Of a stretch of DNA of 64,000 nucleotides, positions 53,033 through 62,685 are shown one piece after another; positions within the stretch are counted from its first letter, which is position 1; each line of letters opens with the position of its first letter. The notes beneath the pieces were generated by a model that did not search any database, was not told where the DNA came from, and saw only the letters and a list, made by a program, of their open reading frames with translations. The translations under genes were made by a program, and so were the position numbers. Location of the stretch: contig CALUQM010000007.1 of the NCBI GenBank assembly GCA_944322925.1, forward strand, positions 1 to 64,000, read 5' to 3'. The stretch comes from an uncultured Bacteroidales bacterium. GTDB taxonomy: Bacteria > Bacteroidota > Bacteroidia > Bacteroidales > UBA932.

Positions 53033-53986
53033 ATGGGAAAAAAGAAATACGTTTTCGACAACGACAGTTTCAATGTCGGGGATGACGAGAGAAAAGGCCG
53101 GAAGCTGGTATCTGCCGTCATCGGCTTTTTCGTCGCAAGTGTCTCCGTCACCGTAATATATTATCTTATCTTCGCACTTCTTTTCAGTACCGAAAGCGAA
53201 CGGGCCCTGAAAAACGAGAACCGGATGCTCGAGAAAATGTATCCTGAAATGGAGCGCAAGGCCAGGATTCTGGACGGTGCCGTGGAGGGCCTCAAGCAGA
53301 GAGACCGCGGCATATATGAAGACATTTTCGAGACCGACGCCCCGGAAATAGAATCTCTTGCCGACATGAATTTCATGGCGTTGACGGATTCTACCGATGA
53401 GGATGACATAGTCAAGCTTACCGAGATAAAGGCCGGCCTTGTCATGAAAAGCGCCATGAGAGTAGAGGAGAACATGCTCGCGATTTTCAATACGTGTACT
53501 GAAGAAGGTTTTTCGCTGCCTCCGATGCATCTTCCCCTTGAAGTTTTTACCATGTCCATGACCGGAGCTTCCACAGGTGCCAGGATGAATCCGTTTTACA
53601 AGGTGATAGGCGAACATGACGGGATAGACTTCATGGCTCCCATCGGCAGTGCGGTAGTGGCTTCCGCCGACGGTACGGTGGTCTTCGTCTCGAAGTCGGG
53701 CAAGGGCCCCGGGAATGTGGTGACAATCGATCACGGAAACGGGTATGAAACGGAATATGCCCATCTTCAGGATATTCAGGTATCGCGGTATCGTACCGTG
53801 AAGCGCGGAGACGTGATAGGCCATGTAGGGATGTCCGGTTCGTCATACGCGCCTCATCTGCATTATGAGGTGAGGAAGGATGGCGCGATACAGGATCCCG
53901 TGAATTATTTTTTCGCTTCTCTGGATCCGATGGAATACGGCGACATGGTCGTAGTGTCGGCTATTACGGGGCAATCTCTGGACTGA
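53033..53986 (+). CDS. M23 family metallopeptidase (second of a pair)
   Basis: A 317-residue paralogue of the upstream gene: N-terminal membrane helix (AVIGFFVASVSVTVIYYLIF), coiled-coil-like section, and LytM domain with HDGIDF and HLHYEV, so the zinc site is complete. It likely works with the first enzyme on the peptidoglycan. Spaced 2 bp from the MerR gene. Confidence 0.9.
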   Translation: MGKKKYVFDNDSFNVGDDERKGRKLVSAVIGFFVASVSVTVIYYLIFALLFSTESERALKNENRMLEKMYPEMERKARILDGAVEGLKQRDRGIYEDIFETDAPEIESLADMNFMALTDSTDEDDIVKLTEIKAGLVMKSAMRVEENMLAIFNTCTEEGFSLPPMHLPLEVFTMSMTGASTGARMNPFYKVIGEHDGIDFMAPIGSAVVASADGTVVFVSKSGKGPGNVVTIDHGNGYETEYAHLQDIQVSRYRTVKRGDVIGHVGMSGSSYAPHLHYEVRKDGAIQDPVNYFFASLDPMEYGDMVVVSAITGQSLD

Positions 53987-53988
53987 TT

Positions 53989-54309
53989 ATGCGTAAGGTT
54001 CTGTATACGATAGGTGAAGTGGCCGATATTCTCGGCGTGAATGTATCCCATGTGCGTTTCTGGTCCGATACATTCCACGGGTTCGTAAATCCGGTGCGCA
54101 ATGCGAAGGGAAACAGGATGTTTTCAGCCGAAGACGTAGAGACGTTCCGCCAGATAGACTATCTCGTGAAGTCTGGCATGAAACTCGAAGGCGTGATGCG
54201 CAGGCTCAGGGATGAAAAGTCGGCAGTGTCTGCCGAGAGGAAAATTCTTGATTCGCTGAAAGCCATCAGGGACCAGCTGGTTGAAGTGAGGACATCTCTT
54301 TCCAAGTGA
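53989..54309 (+). CDS. MerR family transcriptional regulator
   Basis: A 106-residue DNA-binding protein: winged-helix N-terminus LYTIGEVADILGVNVSHVRFW and a short dimerisation helix, but no metal-binding C-terminal cysteines. The family usually responds to small ligands or redox stress; a short MerR in this place is common in Bacteroidetes. Role unknown; a link to the peptidoglycan enzymes is only by position. Confidence 0.85.
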   Translation: MRKVLYTIGEVADILGVNVSHVRFWSDTFHGFVNPVRNAKGNRMFSAEDVETFRQIDYLVKSGMKLEGVMRRLRDEKSAVSAERKILDSLKAIRDQLVEVRTSLSK

Positions 54310-54338
54310 CTGTTCCGCCGAATACAATAATATCATAT

Positions 54339-55115
54339 ATGAAAGTAAAGGATATAATCAGGGTCATTGAAGATTTCGCCCCGCTGTCCATTCAGGAAAA
54401 ATGGGATAACAGCGGGCTGTGCATAGGTTCTCCGGAAGCCGCGGTCACTTCCGTGCTTCTCGGCCTGGACTGTACTCCGGAACTTGTCGACGAAGCGGCG
54501 GCCTGCGGGGCTGACATGATAGTCACGCATCATCCGCTGATATTTTCCGGGCTGAAGAAAATCACACCGGACGATCCGACAGGGGCTGCCGTGTACAAGG
54601 CCGTGTCCGCCGGTATTTCCGTATATGCCGCCCATACGACTGCCGACAAGGTCATTGCAGGGGTGAGCGGTGCAATGGCTGCGCGCCTTTGTCTGAACGA
54701 CGTGTCCGTTCTCGATCCAGGAGAAGACGGGACGGGGCTCGGAGCGGTCGGATATCTGCCTTCTCCGATGAGTGCTGGAGAAGCCATATCCTATGTCAAG
54801 GAGAAATTCGCTCTGAAAACCGTCAGGGTGTCGAGACCGGTCGGAGGACCTGTCCGCAAGGTGGCGCTGTGCGGAGGGGCCGGATCCTCGCTGATTGACA
54901 GGGCAGTCGCCGCCGGCGCGGACCTGTATGTTACCGGAGACGTGTCGTACCATCATTTTTTCACTGTTCCGGGATTCATGATAATGGATATCGGACATTA
55001 TGAAAGCGAGAAAGATATAGTTGAAATTTTATTTTCTCTCTTAAAGAAAAATTTTCCTAACTTTGCAGTCCGAATTTCGGAAAATCAGAATAGTAACCCG
55101 ATATATTATTTTTAA
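54339..55115 (+). CDS. Nif3-like dinuclear metal centre protein
   Basis: A 258-residue member of the YbgI/NIF3 family with two-metal motifs: THHPLIF, AAHTTAD and the C-terminal DIGHYESE. It lacks the roughly 100-residue insert found in larger homologues, so it is a compact form. Function in the cell unclear despite the old GTP cyclohydrolase label. ATG 54339 is favoured over GTG 54306, which would overlap the MerR stop. Confidence 0.88.
   Translation: MKVKDIIRVIEDFAPLSIQEKWDNSGLCIGSPEAAVTSVLLGLDCTPELVDEAAACGADMIVTHHPLIFSGLKKITPDDPTGAAVYKAVSAGISVYAAHTTADKVIAGVSGAMAARLCLNDVSVLDPGEDGTGLGAVGYLPSPMSAGEAISYVKEKFALKTVRVSRPVGGPVRKVALCGGAGSSLIDRAVAAGADLYVTGDVSYHHFFTVPGFMIMDIGHYESEKDIVEILFSLLKKNFPNFAVRISENQNSNPIYYF
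55058..55065 (+). promoter_or_regulatory. -7 box for the coiled-coil zinc-ribbon gene
   Basis: TAACTTTG inside the end of the Nif3-like gene, 55 bp before ATG 55121; suggests a separate start of transcription for the zinc-ribbon gene and dnaB. Confidence 0.45.
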
Positions 55116-55120
55116 GCGAT

Positions 55121-55930
55121 ATGGCTAAAAAGACGAAAAAAATCGAAACTCCTATCGACCAGCGGGAGACCTTCGTATCCATTCAGAAAAGTTTTGCAGA
55201 CTCCGATCTGAGCGTCGAGGAGAAACTCAAGACCCTCTATGCCCTGCAGCAGGCGGACAATGAGATAGACAAGATCATGCAGCTCAGGGGAGAACTGCCG
55301 CTCGAAGTGGAATCTCTGGAAAACGAGATTTCGGAACTTAAAGCCAAATCGGCTCATATTTCGGAACAGATCGACGGGATGAACGCCAGGATCGCCGAGT
55401 CGAAACACAATATCGTGGAATGCGAGGCGCAGCTTGAAAAATACAGGTCTCAGCTCGACAACGTATCCAACAGCCGCGAGTACGATTCCCTGAACAAGGA
55501 AATAGAAAATCAGGGTCTGCTCAAGGCCATTGCCGAGAAGAATATCGACGAAGCCAAAAGATCGATTCTGGAGAAGAAGACCGATCTCGAGGCTCTGAAG
55601 GAAAAGATCGATGTCAAGAATGCCGACCTGAAAGCCAAGAACGAGGAGCTTGCCACGATCGTGGAGTCTACCGCCGAGGAAGAGAAGAAACTCAGGGTCA
55701 AAAGGGACGCATGCGCCGAAAAGATCGATGCAAGGACAATGAGCGCATACGAAAGGATCAGGCAGAGCTGCAACAATCATCTTGCCGTCGTATCGGTGTT
55801 CAACGGGGATTCATGCGGAGGCTGTTTCAATTCCATTCCTCCTCAGAGGCTTATTGATATCGCGTCGAACAAGAAGATGATCATCTGCGAGTATTGCGGA
55901 AGAATACTCGTGAATCCTGATTTCGAATAA
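55121..55930 (+). CDS. coiled-coil zinc-ribbon protein (C4-type, CT398-like)
   Basis: A 269-residue protein: a long coiled coil (about residues 50-195) between a basic N-terminus and a C-terminal C4 zinc ribbon (CGGC, then CEYCGRIL). It resembles the CT398/'zinc ribbon domain' family (zf-RING_7) of unknown but nucleic-acid- or export-linked role. It often precedes housekeeping genes in Bacteroidetes. Spaced 5 bp from dnaB. Confidence 0.86.
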   Translation: MAKKTKKIETPIDQRETFVSIQKSFADSDLSVEEKLKTLYALQQADNEIDKIMQLRGELPLEVESLENEISELKAKSAHISEQIDGMNARIAESKHNIVECEAQLEKYRSQLDNVSNSREYDSLNKEIENQGLLKAIAEKNIDEAKRSILEKKTDLEALKEKIDVKNADLKAKNEELATIVESTAEEEKKLRVKRDACAEKIDARTMSAYERIRQSCNNHLAVVSVFNGDSCGGCFNSIPPQRLIDIASNKKMIICEYCGRILVNPDFE

Positions 55931-55935
55931 TACTC

Positions 55936-57450
55936 ATGGCAGAAGACGGAAAGAGAAGATACTCCAGAAGGAAAGATTCCGTCAACCTCGATACATTAGG
56001 GCTTGAGATGGGAAATACACCGCCTCAAGCTCTTGATGTCGAAGAGGCGGTGCTCGGTGCGCTCCTTATCGAACCTGGATGCGTAGACGATTCGGTCGAC
56101 GAACTCAAGCCGTCGGCATTTTACAGCGAAAAGCACAGGCTTGTCTATGAAGCCATAGTTTCCCTCGTCAACGAGCATTCTTCGGTGGACCTGCTGACTG
56201 TCACCCAGCGGCTCAGGGACCAGGGTAATCTCGAAATCGTCGGCGGTGTGCAGGCTCTTGCCGCTCTGACTCAGAAAGTGGGGGCAGCTGCCCATATCGA
56301 GTACTATATCAAGATACTGAAGCAGAAATGTATCCAGAGGGAGCTCATAACTGCGGCTTACGATATTCTGAAGAATTCGTACGATGACAGCGTGAATGTC
56401 GACAATCTTATCGACATGGCGCAGACCAAGGTTTTCGCGGCCATCCAGAACAATGTCAAGAACGAAGTCCAGGAAATCGGCTCCGTCATCAACCAGGCAC
56501 TTTCGGATATCGAACGCCTGCAGGAGTCCACTGGCCTGAGCGGTGTTCCTTCAGGTTTCCCGTCTCTTGACAGGATAACTTTCGGCTGGCAGCCTTCGGA
56601 CCTTATCATCATTGCGGCGCGCCCGTCAGTCGGAAAGACTGCATTCGTGGTCAATGTCGCGAGGAATGCCGCGGTGGACCATCACATGCCCGTCGCATTT
56701 TTTTCTCTGGAAATGCCGGCTATCCAGCTTGCCAAGCGTATGATGGTCTCGGAAACGGGCCTCTCATCCGACAAGATAAAGGGCGGTACCAAGCTCGAAC
56801 AGTACGAATGGGTGCAGCTGGAGGAAAAACTCAAAGACCTGGCCAAGGCTCCTCTGTATATCGACGATACCCCGTCCCTGCCTGTCATGGAGTTCAGGTC
56901 GAAAGTCAAGCGTCTTGTGAAGCAGAAGGGGGTAAGGCTCGTGATTGTGGATTATCTCCAGCTCATGCAGGGACCTGCGGAGCTCAAGGGAATGAGGGAG
57001 CAGGAGGTTGCATCTATTTCCAGAACACTGAAAGCCACGGCCAAGGAGATGAACGTACCTATAATAGCACTGTCTCAGCTTAGCAGGGATGCCGTGAAAA
57101 GGCAGGGCGGCAACAACCGTCCACAGTTGAGCGACCTGCGCGAGTCAGGTTCCATCGAGCAGGATGCCGACATGGTACTCTTCATTCACAGGTACGATTA
57201 CCAGGGGCTCAACGAGAATCCTGAGGATGCAGGAAGAACCGAACTCATTATCGCAAAGCACAGAAACGGTGAAATCGGGGATGTACCTCTGATGTTCCGC
57301 GCTTCCGAAGTGCGTTTCGTGGACATGGAGGATACCCTCGTGGCGCAGTCGTTCATTCCGGTCTCGTCCATGATGAATGACGACTCACGTGATCCGTTCG
57401 GGGACCTGCCTCCGTCTCCAGGCTCAGAATTCATGAATCCGGCGTTTTAG
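55936..57450 (+). CDS. dnaB: replicative DNA helicase
   Basis: Hexameric 5'-3' helicase of 504 residues that unwinds DNA at the fork. N-terminal DnaB domain (PQALDVEEAVLGALLIEP), RecA-like C-terminal domain with Walker A ARPSVGKT, Walker B LVIVDYLQLM, and the QLSRDAVKRQGGNNRPQLSD arginine-finger region. No intein. It is cotranscribed with the zinc-ribbon gene by spacing. Confidence 0.97.
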   Translation: MAEDGKRRYSRRKDSVNLDTLGLEMGNTPPQALDVEEAVLGALLIEPGCVDDSVDELKPSAFYSEKHRLVYEAIVSLVNEHSSVDLLTVTQRLRDQGNLEIVGGVQALAALTQKVGAAAHIEYYIKILKQKCIQRELITAAYDILKNSYDDSVNVDNLIDMAQTKVFAAIQNNVKNEVQEIGSVINQALSDIERLQESTGLSGVPSGFPSLDRITFGWQPSDLIIIAARPSVGKTAFVVNVARNAAVDHHMPVAFFSLEMPAIQLAKRMMVSETGLSSDKIKGGTKLEQYEWVQLEEKLKDLAKAPLYIDDTPSLPVMEFRSKVKRLVKQKGVRLVIVDYLQLMQGPAELKGMREQEVASISRTLKATAKEMNVPIIALSQLSRDAVKRQGGNNRPQLSDLRESGSIEQDADMVLFIHRYDYQGLNENPEDAGRTELIIAKHRNGEIGDVPLMFRASEVRFVDMEDTLVAQSFIPVSSMMNDDSRDPFGDLPPSPGSEFMNPAF

Positions 57451-57452
57451 TC

Positions 57453-58325
57453 ATGGAATTCCTTTTCAGAATCATATCGGTGTGTCTGCTTTCGGTGCTG
57501 CCGTTGACGGTGACGGCACAGACACGTTCATGGTCGCAGGGCGGCTGTGTGCCGGTGTACGACATATCGGACGGAGATTCGCTGGCCTATAATGCCGGAG
57601 AGAAACTTTCGTTCTCCATACATTACGAATGGGGCGTGATAGATTCGGATGTCGGCTGGGCCAACGTAGTCCTGGATACTGTCCGCGTCAACGGGACCAA
57701 AGCCTTTCACTGCATGGTCTACGGCCGCACCACCAAACTTTATGATCTTTTCTTTCCGGTAAGGGAGAATTTCCAGTCCTGGTTCTCCTGCGACGGACTC
57801 GTACCTCTCAGATTCACGAGGGATACGAAGGAAGGCAAATACCGGGCGACAAATTCATACGTCTACAGGCGCGGCGGCTTTACCGGAGACCATATCATCG
57901 CCGATGTCTATACTTCGAGCAGGGGAGAGCGTACGGTGGAGCTGCCTTTGACCGAATGTACGTTCGACCTGCCTGCGCTGTTCTATTATGCGAGGAACAT
58001 GGACTTCAGCGCAGTGACGCCGAATGTGAAATATCCCATGACATTCGCGATCGACGACGATGTGTACAACGTGTATTTCATAATGAAAGGACCGGAAACA
58101 ATCAAGGTCAAGGGCGTAGGTACTGTAAAGACAATAAAATTTTCATTCAAGCTCATATCCGGCAACGTGTTTACGGGGGAGGAGGACCTGTCGGTGTGGA
58201 TCACTGACGATGAAAACAGAATCCCTGTGAAATTCAGCGCCCCTATTCTGGTCGGCACCGCATCCGGAAGGCTTACCGGCTGGTCCGGACTCAAACATCC
58301 CTTTTCATCATTGATAAAGAAGTGA
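57453..58325 (+). CDS. DUF3108 family exported protein
   Basis: A 290-residue exported protein (signal to TVTAQT) with the DUF3108 pattern: AGEKLSFSIHYEWGVIDSDVG, LYDLFFPVRENFQSWF, and a closing PVKFSAPILVGTASGRLTG. Beta-rich and conserved across Bacteroidetes; function unknown, probably envelope. It starts 2 bp after dnaB and ends 4 bp before the RseC-like gene, so one transcript is likely. Confidence 0.88.
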   Translation: MEFLFRIISVCLLSVLPLTVTAQTRSWSQGGCVPVYDISDGDSLAYNAGEKLSFSIHYEWGVIDSDVGWANVVLDTVRVNGTKAFHCMVYGRTTKLYDLFFPVRENFQSWFSCDGLVPLRFTRDTKEGKYRATNSYVYRRGGFTGDHIIADVYTSSRGERTVELPLTECTFDLPALFYYARNMDFSAVTPNVKYPMTFAIDDDVYNVYFIMKGPETIKVKGVGTVKTIKFSFKLISGNVFTGEEDLSVWITDDENRIPVKFSAPILVGTASGRLTGWSGLKHPFSSLIKK

Positions 58326-58329
58326 AGAC

Positions 58330-58743
58330 ATGGCAAGAAACGAAATATCGCACAGGGGGAAGATCACGGCCATCACCCCGGAACTGACTACGGTCGAAAT
58401 CATTTCCACGTCCGCATGCGCCGAATGTCATGCAAAGGGAATGTGCGGCATGTCCGAGTCGAAGGTCAAGGAAATATCGGTGCCTACCGATCCGTATTCC
58501 AGTCATGAGGTCGGGGATGAAGTCGATGTCGTCCTCAAAAAATCCATGGGGCTGAAGGCGGTCTGGATATCTTATGTGATTCCTTTGTTCATTTTAATGA
58601 TTTTAATATTATCTTTGTCGTCCGTTACCGGTAACGAGGCCTTTGTAGGTCTCGGCTCAATTGCCGGAGTGGCATTGTATTACCTGATAATATATCTTTT
58701 CAGGGACAGGCTGGCGAAGGATTTTGTATTTTATATAAGGTAA
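58330..58743 (+). CDS. rseC: RseC/SoxR-reducing family protein
   Basis: A 137-residue inner-membrane protein with an N-terminal Cys cluster (CAECHAKGMC) and two membrane segments (AVWISYVIPLFILMILILSL and a second). This family often sits at the front of rnf operons, as here, where rnfB begins 30 bp later. It may be a redox-linked accessory of the Rnf complex. Confidence 0.85.
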   Translation: MARNEISHRGKITAITPELTTVEIISTSACAECHAKGMCGMSESKVKEISVPTDPYSSHEVGDEVDVVLKKSMGLKAVWISYVIPLFILMILILSLSSVTGNEAFVGLGSIAGVALYYLIIYLFRDRLAKDFVFYIR

Positions 58744-58773
58744 AACTAATAATTAAATAAAACCTAAATTATA

Positions 58774-59721
58774 ATGACTACAACAATTATCTGGACTATT
58801 GTGGCTATCACCGTTCTCGGTGTCCTGCTTGCGGTGGTCCTTTACCTTGTTGCTACCAAGTTCAAGGTTGAGGAGGACCCGAGGATCGACGAGGTGGAAA
58901 AGGTGATGCCCGGGGCCAATTGCGGAGGTTGCGGATTTGCCGGGTGCAGGGCTTTCGCCCAGTCCTGCGTGGAATCAGGCAGCCTCGACAACAATTTCTG
59001 TCCGGTAGGCGGAAACGAGGTTATGAAAAAGGTGGCAGCCGTCCTGGGTCTTGAAGTACATGAAAAAGCTCCCATGGTGGCTGTTGTCCGTTGTAACGGT
59101 ACCTGTGCGAACCGTCCTTCGGTGAACGATTATGACGGCTACAGGTCATGCAAGATCAAGGCTGCCCTCTACAGCGGGGATACAGGCTGTTCCTATGGCT
59201 GTCTCGGCTGCGGTGACTGTGTCGCCGCATGTCAGTTCGGCGCCATTTCCATGGATCCTGCGACCGGTCTCCCTGTTGTCGACGAAGAAAAATGTACAGC
59301 ATGTGGAGCCTGTGTCAAGGCTTGTCCCAAGCAAATCATCGAACTGAGGAACAAGGGGCCGAAAAACAGGAGGGTCTTCGTGTCATGCGTAAACAAGGAC
59401 AAGGGGGCTGTCGCACGCAAGGCCTGCTCGGCAGCATGTATCGGCTGCGGAAAATGCGAGAAGGCATGCCCGTTCGGAGCGATCACCGTCGAGAACAATG
59501 TCGCATATATCGATTTCAACAAATGCAGGCTCTGCAGAAAATGCGTGGCGGTATGCCCGACCGGAGCTATCCATGACATAAATTTCCCGACACCTGCACC
59601 GGCACCCGAAAAGGCGGCTGCGAAACTTGCCGCTCCAGCCGCTCCAGCTGCTGCGCCTGAGACGCCGGCAGGCAAGCCGGCAGCAGCCGGAAGTCAAGAA
59701 ACCGGAAAAAAGGAGGAATAG
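58774..59721 (+). CDS. rnfB: Rnf electron transport complex subunit B
   Basis: Ferredoxin-type subunit of 315 residues that takes electrons from reduced ferredoxin. An N-terminal membrane helix precedes the 4Fe-4S domain PGANCGGCGFAGC and four CxxCxxCxxxC ferredoxin motifs (CLGCGDCVAAC, CTACGACVKAC, CIGCGKCEKAC, CRLCRKCVAVC). A Pro/Ala-rich tail of about 40 residues ends it. First structural gene of rnfBCDGEA. Confidence 0.95.
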   Translation: MTTTIIWTIVAITVLGVLLAVVLYLVATKFKVEEDPRIDEVEKVMPGANCGGCGFAGCRAFAQSCVESGSLDNNFCPVGGNEVMKKVAAVLGLEVHEKAPMVAVVRCNGTCANRPSVNDYDGYRSCKIKAALYSGDTGCSYGCLGCGDCVAACQFGAISMDPATGLPVVDEEKCTACGACVKACPKQIIELRNKGPKNRRVFVSCVNKDKGAVARKACSAACIGCGKCEKACPFGAITVENNVAYIDFNKCRLCRKCVAVCPTGAIHDINFPTPAPAPEKAAAKLAAPAAPAAAPETPAGKPAAAGSQETGKKEE

Positions 59722-59724
59722 ACC

Positions 59725-61086
59725 ATGATGAAGACTTTTTCGATAGGCGGAGTTCATCCGGATGACAGGAAGATTTCGGCAGGATGCGCAATAGAGGTGC
59801 TTCCTGTGCCGAAGACAGTTTACATATCGATGGCGCAGCATCTTGGAGCGCCTGCAAAGCCCGTGGTCGTTCCGGGGGACAAGGTGAAGACCGGCCAGAT
59901 AATCGGCGAGCCGGCGGGTTTCATATCCGCATTCGTGCATTCATCGGTTTCCGGAACGGTGAAGTCGGTCGGTCCGCGCAAGGACCTGGCCGGAAATCCT
60001 GTCACACATGTGGAAATCGAGGTTGACGGCGATGAATGGATGGAAGGCATAGATACTTCCGACACTCTGGCTGCGGAGGTGCCCGCTGACGTCCAGTTCA
60101 TAATCGACAGGATAAAGGGCAACGGTGTCGTAGGCCTCGGCGGCGCAACTTTCCCTACAAACGTAAAGCTTTGCCCTCCTCCGGGCAAAAAGGCCGACAT
60201 TCTTATCCTGAACGGTGCGGAATGCGAGCCGTACCTCACTTCAGACTATCGTATCATGATAGAAAAGAGCCGGCAGATCGTTGTCGGAGCCGCCCTTATG
60301 AAAAAGGTGCTCGGAGTCGGCAGGGTTGTCATCGGCATCGAAGAAAACAAGCCGGAGGCCATTGCCATGATGTCCGAAGCAGTAAGGGAACTTGCCGTAT
60401 CGTCCCCGGACTATGCCGGCATGGAGGTCATGACGCTGAAGAAGAAATATCCGCAAGGCGGAGAAAAACAGCTTATAGATGCCGTTACGCGCAGACAGGT
60501 GAAGTCGATGGGGCTTCCGATAGATGTCGGAGCCGTGGTGCAGAACGTGGCCACTTCGCTTGCAGTCTATGAGGCGGTGCAGAAGAACAAGCCTCTGATC
60601 GACAACACCGTTACAGTGACGGGAGAGTGTTTCCCTAAGCAGAGCAATCTTCTTGTCCGCGTCGGTACGCCGCTTTCCTATATTATCGACTTTCTCGGAG
60701 GAATGCCGGCGGATGCCGCCAAAGTCATCAGCGGCGGTCCAATGATGGGAAAGGCTGTCTCCAATCTGGATGCAGCCACTCTCAAGGGAACTTCATCGGT
60801 GCTCTTCCTTACCGAAGCCCAGACCAGAAGAAAACCGGAGACGAACTGTATCCGCTGCGGTAAATGCGCCGAGGCCTGCCCAATGGGACTCGAACCTTTC
60901 CTTCTCAACAAGCTCGCGCGCAATGGCATGACGGACGAACTCGAGCAGAACGCCGTTCAGGACTGTATCGAGTGCGGTTGCTGTCTGTACACGTGTCCTG
61001 CCAACATACCTTTGCTGGACTATATCCGAGTAGCCAAGGGAGAGGTGATCAGGATAATGAGAAGCAGGACTGCCCCGAAGAAATGA
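59725..61086 (+). CDS. rnfC: Rnf electron transport complex subunit C
   Basis: Peripheral NADH-side subunit of 453 residues. It has a barrel-like N-terminal domain, NVVRSSCT-type loops (VGLGGATFPTNVKL, LILNGAECEPYLTSDYRIM) and, near the end, two 4Fe-4S motifs (CIRCGKCAEACP, CIECGCCLYTCP). It reduces NAD+ with electrons passed from RnfB. Begins 3 bp after rnfB. Confidence 0.95.
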   Translation: MMKTFSIGGVHPDDRKISAGCAIEVLPVPKTVYISMAQHLGAPAKPVVVPGDKVKTGQIIGEPAGFISAFVHSSVSGTVKSVGPRKDLAGNPVTHVEIEVDGDEWMEGIDTSDTLAAEVPADVQFIIDRIKGNGVVGLGGATFPTNVKLCPPPGKKADILILNGAECEPYLTSDYRIMIEKSRQIVVGAALMKKVLGVGRVVIGIEENKPEAIAMMSEAVRELAVSSPDYAGMEVMTLKKKYPQGGEKQLIDAVTRRQVKSMGLPIDVGAVVQNVATSLAVYEAVQKNKPLIDNTVTVTGECFPKQSNLLVRVGTPLSYIIDFLGGMPADAAKVISGGPMMGKAVSNLDAATLKGTSSVLFLTEAQTRRKPETNCIRCGKCAEACPMGLEPFLLNKLARNGMTDELEQNAVQDCIECGCCLYTCPANIPLLDYIRVAKGEVIRIMRSRTAPKK

Positions 61087-61118
61087 TGTGTCATGAATTT
61101 TAAAACTGTAAATACAAG

Positions 61119-62105
61119 ATGAACAGACTATTGGTTTCACCATCGCCGCATATTCACAGCAAGACTTCCACGCGCAGCCTAATGCTGGATGTGGTGATTG
61201 CGCTCCTGCCGTCGGTACTGGTTTCAGTGCTGTACTACGGCTGGTCCGCAGTGATTATACTGGCAAGCAGCGTGGTATTCTGCGTACTGCTCGAATATCT
61301 CATCACAAAATATCTTCTCAGAAGGCCCGGTACTGTCGGCGACCTTTCCGCCGTCGTGACGGGTATCATCCTGGCCTTGAACCTTCCTCCGACAGCTCCG
61401 TGGTGGATAGCGCTCATAGGTTCCATCGTAGCCATAGGCGTGGCCAAGATGACTTTCGGAGGTCTGGGACAAAACGTATTCAATCCGGCCATTACGGGAC
61501 GAGTCTTCCTGCTGATTTCATTCCCTGCCATAATGACTACATGGAGCGGAGCCAAAGGCTTTATAGGAGGTGCCGATGCAGTGTCTGGCGCTACTCCTCT
61601 GGGTATCGTGAAGGAGGGCCTCATGCAGGGACAGACTATTGACCAGATTTTCGCGGCCCATGATTTCTCGTATCTCCAGATGCTCTTTGTGAATATAGGA
61701 GGTTCCGCAGGAGAAATCTCCGCTCTGGCCGTACTTGCAGGTTTCATATATCTGCTTGCCCGCAAGGTCATAAGACCTCACATCACCCTGTCCATTCTCG
61801 TGACGGTGGCAGTATTTTCAGGCATTTTCTGGCTTGTCGATCCTTCAAGATATACCGACCCTCTTTTCAATCTTCTTACCGGAGGCGTGCTTCTCGGTTC
61901 CGTTTTCATGGCTACCGACTATGTGACTTCGCCTATGAGCGACAAGGGAGGTATAATCTTCGGAATCGGCATAGGTATCATTACGATGCTGATAAGGTAT
62001 TTCGGCTCGTATCCTGAAGGAATGTCGTTCGCAATCCTCATCATGAATGCGACCGTACCTCTTATCAACAAATTCTGCAAACAAAAGAAATTCGGGAGGG
62101 CTTGA
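61119..62105 (+). CDS. rnfD: Rnf electron transport complex subunit D
   Basis: Integral membrane subunit of 328 residues with covalent FMN: the attachment threonine is in SGATPLGIVKEG (about residue 158). About ten membrane segments, with the conserved GGLGQNVFNPA loop. Part of the ion-pumping core together with RnfA and RnfE. Confidence 0.95.
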   Translation: MNRLLVSPSPHIHSKTSTRSLMLDVVIALLPSVLVSVLYYGWSAVIILASSVVFCVLLEYLITKYLLRRPGTVGDLSAVVTGIILALNLPPTAPWWIALIGSIVAIGVAKMTFGGLGQNVFNPAITGRVFLLISFPAIMTTWSGAKGFIGGADAVSGATPLGIVKEGLMQGQTIDQIFAAHDFSYLQMLFVNIGGSAGEISALAVLAGFIYLLARKVIRPHITLSILVTVAVFSGIFWLVDPSRYTDPLFNLLTGGVLLGSVFMATDYVTSPMSDKGGIIFGIGIGIITMLIRYFGSYPEGMSFAILIMNATVPLINKFCKQKKFGRA

Positions 62106-62107
62106 TC

Positions 62108-62683
62108 ATGGCTGTACAATCTTCATTCAAAAACATGACTCTCTGTCTTTTTGCGGTCTGCATCGTGTCATCGGCTCTGCTTGCTGCCGTCTATGCGGTA
62201 ACCGAGGAACCTATAGCGGAAGCCGAACACGCAAAGACTGTCAGAGCAATAGCTGTCGTGGTTCCCGAATTCGACGGTGAACCGGTAGCCGACACCATAG
62301 AAGTAGCCGGCAAGAAATATCCGTATTATATCGTGAGCAAGGACGGCGAACCTGCAGGCTATGCAATCACTTCCTCCGCTTCCGGGTATGGCGGCCCTGT
62401 GAAACTTATGGTAGGTGTCACTGCCGACAGGGTAATATACAATACTACAGTGCTTTCCCAGTCGGAAACTCCGGGACTCGGGGCCAAATGTACCGAACCG
62501 GCATTTGCAGATCAGTTCAAGGAATGGAATCCTGCAGAAAAGACTCTGAAAGTGAAGAAGGACGGGGGCGACGTCGATGCCATAACCGCTTCCACAATCA
62601 CTTCGAGGGCTTATGCCGTGGCCGTGGAGACGGCTGTGGCCGTATATGACGCAATCGTTGCTGAAAACAATAAAGGAGAATAA
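62108..62683 (+). CDS. rnfG: Rnf electron transport complex subunit G
   Basis: Periplasmic-side subunit of about 191 residues with one N-terminal membrane helix and an FMN-binding domain. The flavin-attachment motif appears as DAITASTITSRA (SGATxT-type, threonine conserved). ATG 62108 gives the MAVQSSFKN start; TTG 62102 is the alternative. Two bases after rnfD. Confidence 0.94.
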   Translation: MAVQSSFKNMTLCLFAVCIVSSALLAAVYAVTEEPIAEAEHAKTVRAIAVVVPEFDGEPVADTIEVAGKKYPYYIVSKDGEPAGYAITSSASGYGGPVKLMVGVTADRVIYNTTVLSQSETPGLGAKCTEPAFADQFKEWNPAEKTLKVKKDGGDVDAITASTITSRAYAVAVETAVAVYDAIVAENNKGE

Positions 62684-62685
62684 TC